Shown: piece after piece, positions 40,120 to 40,327 of the stretch
Numbering within the stretch: the first letter of the stretch is position 1
Layout: every line of letters starts with the position of its first letter
Assembly (NCBI GenBank): GCA_963169875.1
Contig: CAUJEL010000118.1
Coordinates: 1-40,327 of the forward strand
Source of the DNA: Candidatus Zhuqueibacterota bacterium
Lineage (GTDB): Bacteria > Zhuqueibacterota > Zhuqueibacteria > Residuimicrobiales > Residuimicrobiaceae
Length of the DNA stretch: 40,327 nt
Direction of reading: 5' to 3'
Position numbers and translations under genes: made by a program
The notes under the pieces: generated by a model
The model's input: only the letters and a program-made list of their open reading frames with translations
What the model was told of the DNA's origin: nothing
Database searches by the model: none

Positions 40120-40327
40120 ATGCGCTTTCGAATTTTTACAGTTCTTGTTCTTGCGCTGCTGTGCAGTGCGGTTGCACTCTACAGTCAGGAGGTTGTGGTG
40201 CCGATGACGCCCTCTGATGGCGAAGCCGCCACCATGATCAATGCGCAAATCGCTGCGGATACGGTCGGTCACGGTTTTTCCGCGGACCGCGTTTACGAGT
40301 TCCAACGCGGAGAGATCTATCTCCAGA
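40120..40327 (+). CDS. Secreted protein, N-terminal part only (cut by window edge)
   Basis: Starts at the ATG at 40120 with AAAGGAGG 5 nt upstream. Signal peptide 'MRFRIFTVLVLALLCSAVALYSQ', then about 45 residues to the edge, including 'DGEAATMINAQIAADTV' and 'ADRVYEFQRGEIYL'. This kind of opening is common in secreted beta-helix proteins of FCB bacteria, but too little is present for a firm call. It lies 86 bp after the TonB-dependent receptor on the same strand and is likely its operon partner. Confidence 0.75.
   Translation, partial: MRFRIFTVLVLALLCSAVALYSQEVVVPMTPSDGEAATMINAQIAADTVGHGFSADRVYEFQRGEIYLQ

Overview
The window is about 40 kb of bacterial chromosome. It most likely comes from a Gram-negative member of the FCB group outside classical Bacteroidota, such as a Calditrichota/KSB1- or Ignavibacteriota-like lineage. 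Five secreted proteins end in a C-terminal sorting domain of the type IX secretion (T9SS) kind, with a [YV].PNPFN/G-type motif, a short beta-sandwich and a terminal basic/hydrophobic strand. There are PorV-like outer-membrane proteins, two CarboxypepD-plug TonB-dependent receptors, a periplasmic beta-propeller sensor kinase paired with a LytTR regulator, and no recognisable SusD. The lineage is inferred, not proven.

Layout: (1) 1-3355, plus strand: two tandem FtsX/MacB-type ABC permeases, the first cut by the window edge. (2) 28909 down to 3425, minus strand: a long collinear gene set that reads as an alginate-utilisation locus. In transcription order it holds a GntR/FadR-type regulator, a TonB-dependent receptor, a 740-aa T9SS-tagged protein, a PorV-like protein, a second outer-membrane barrel, a 553-aa beta-helix protein, a 1416-aa multi-domain beta-helix protein, a PL6 alginate lyase, an SDR (probable DEH reductase), a PL17 oligoalginate lyase, an MFS hexuronate-type transporter, a KdgF cupin, a heparinase II/III-type lyase and a TorF-like porin. 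(3) 29384-31390, plus strand, divergent: a GH5-CBM6 secreted glycosidase, followed by a structured repeat region and a DUF2892 membrane protein. (4) 32015-36263: a LytTR response regulator convergent with a 14-repeat propeller histidine kinase. (5) 36681 to the right edge: a receiver-only protein, a second TonB-dependent receptor and the start of a secreted protein, probably a second uptake operon.

Proposed logic: PL6 and perhaps the beta-helix proteins cut alginate outside the cell. The TonB receptor and its partners import oligomers, and PL17 and the heparinase-like lyase reduce them to unsaturated monomer. The MFS carrier crosses the inner membrane, KdgF speeds ring opening to DEH, and the SDR reduces DEH to KDG. 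KDG kinase and KDPG aldolase are not in the window. The GntR regulator has a clear promoter (TTGACA, 17 bp, TATGTT) with a 13-bp palindrome just downstream, which suggests autorepression released by a uronate-derived ligand.

Non-coding structure is rich. A family of hairpin repeats lies just after stop codons in the lyase operon. A ~163-bp repeat with terminal inverted repeats occurs in three good copies and one decayed copy. A 49-bp direct repeat pair lies downstream of GH5. An AlgR/LytTR-like double binding site sits upstream of the receiver-TonB operon.
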